From an uncultured Pelosinus sp. (GTDB lineage Bacteria; Bacillota; Negativicutes; UMGS1260), in assembly GCA_900550105.1 (NCBI GenBank), contig URQW01000136.1:1-6031 (forward strand): a stretch of 6,031 nt of DNA, in the 5' to 3' direction. This document shows positions 5,655-6,031 of the stretch, piece by piece. Each line of letters begins with the position of its first letter. Positions within the stretch are counted from its first letter, which is position 1. Below the pieces are notes generated by a model. The model was not told the DNA's origin. It did no database searches and saw only the letters and a list, made by a program, of their open reading frames with translations. The translations under genes and the position numbers were made by a program.

Positions 5655-5683
5655 TTGACAGGCCTTTTCTCGTTTGATATTTT
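5655..5683 (+). promoter_or_regulatory. Possible plus-strand promoter pointing into the PatB gene (antisense)
   Basis: TTGACA (5655-5660), 17 nt and TATTTT (5678-5683), with a TGA extension before the -10. It lies back to back with the terC promoter, the two -35 boxes being inverted copies 10 bp apart. No plus-strand gene follows within the window, so a product would be antisense to patB. Half of the match could be chance. Confidence 0.25.
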
Positions 5684-6030
5684 CACAGACTTTCAAGACC
5701 TGCTTTTATTCTTGTCAAAGCTTCTTGTAACACACTGCGCTGTGTAGCAAGATTCAGTCTAGCAAAACCAATTCCTTGCGTCCCAAAAGCGCTGCCAGAA
5801 TTCAACCCCACCTTCGCTGTTGACACCAAAAAGCGGTCTAACTCTTTTTGATCAGTAAAATAGGCGCGAAAATCAAGCCAAGCAAGATAAGTACCTTCTG
5901 GTTTTGTGATCTTCACTTTAGGCAAGTTTTCAGCAAGATATGCTACTACATAATCAGCATTCTGCTCTAAGTAGCAAAGAACGCTTTCCAGCCAGCCTTC
6001 ACTTGTTTCATAAGCAGCCCTTGTAGCTAA
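5683..6030 (-). CDS. patB: PatB/MalY-type aminotransferase (cystathionine beta-lyase), C-terminal end only
   Basis: The frame is open from the right edge to a TGA at 5683, so 115 C-terminal residues of a usual 385-395 are visible and the start lies outside. Visible are EGWLESVLCYLEQNADYV, then LPKVKITKPEGTYLAWLDFR, then VGLNSGSAFGTQGIGFARLNLA and a final RSVLQEALTRI helix. This is the standard C-terminal small domain of PatB/MalY fold-type I PLP enzymes. The Arg in FARLN is the expected substrate-carboxylate-binding residue; the PLP lysine lies outside. These enzymes split cystathionine or cysteine to a thiol or sulfide, pyruvate and ammonia, fitting with cysK nearby. No terminator follows, so transcripts may run into the terC riboswitch. 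The gene symbol is the Bacillus name for the family and is used loosely. Confidence 0.88.
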   Translation of the reverse strand, partial: LATRAAYETSEGWLESVLCYLEQNADYVVAYLAENLPKVKITKPEGTYLAWLDFRAYFTDQKELDRFLVSTAKVGLNSGSAFGTQGIGFARLNLATQRSVLQEALTRIKAGLESL

Positions 6031-6031
6031 A

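Overview
This window looks like ordinary chromosome from a low-to-medium-GC Firmicute. The signs are A/T-rich intergenic DNA, strong AGGAGG ribosome binding sites, canonical TTGACA/TATAAT-type promoters, intrinsic terminators with T-tracts, a yybP-ykoY manganese riboswitch and YezD-family small proteins. The protein flavour (TerC/YkoY type, RmuC, paired YezD, CysK, PatB/MalY) suggests Negativicutes/Sporomusaceae-like bacteria, but that is an impression and was not tested.

Layout: (1) From the left edge to 487 is the C-terminal part of a LysR-type regulator on the + strand, closed by a 13-bp terminator hairpin. (2) 576-789 is non-coding and includes a GC-richer patch with a tRNA-3'-end look. 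(3) All remaining genes lie on the minus strand. Reading in their direction (right to left) they are: the C-terminal end of a PatB/MalY C-S lyase (cut by the right edge); a promoter plus Mn2+ riboswitch with expression-platform terminator and the TerC/YkoY membrane protein it controls; a terminator; the operon rmuC - yezD-like 1 - yezD-like 2 (8-nt overlap, then a 14-nt gap in which the stop codon lies inside the next Shine-Dalgarno); a strong promoter abutting the last stop codon; a leader with a terminator-like hairpin and cysK; two successive terminators; and a dienelactone-hydrolase-like gene with its own putative promoters.

Functional themes: PatB (C-S lyase), CysK (cysteine synthase) and possibly the YezD proteins point to sulfur amino acid metabolism. 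TerC is probably a manganese exporter switched on by Mn2+ through its riboswitch. RmuC is a recombination-limiting, nuclease-like protein. The 5' ends of cysK, terC and probably rmuC were moved from the longest possible start to internal ATGs because of ribosome-binding-site spacing.

I found no mobile element, CRISPR array or obvious novel multi-gene system. The points most worth a second look are the terminator-like hairpin between a consensus promoter and cysK, the paralogous YezD pair behind rmuC, the hydrolase lacking the expected catalytic aspartate, and the unexplained 576-789 spacer.
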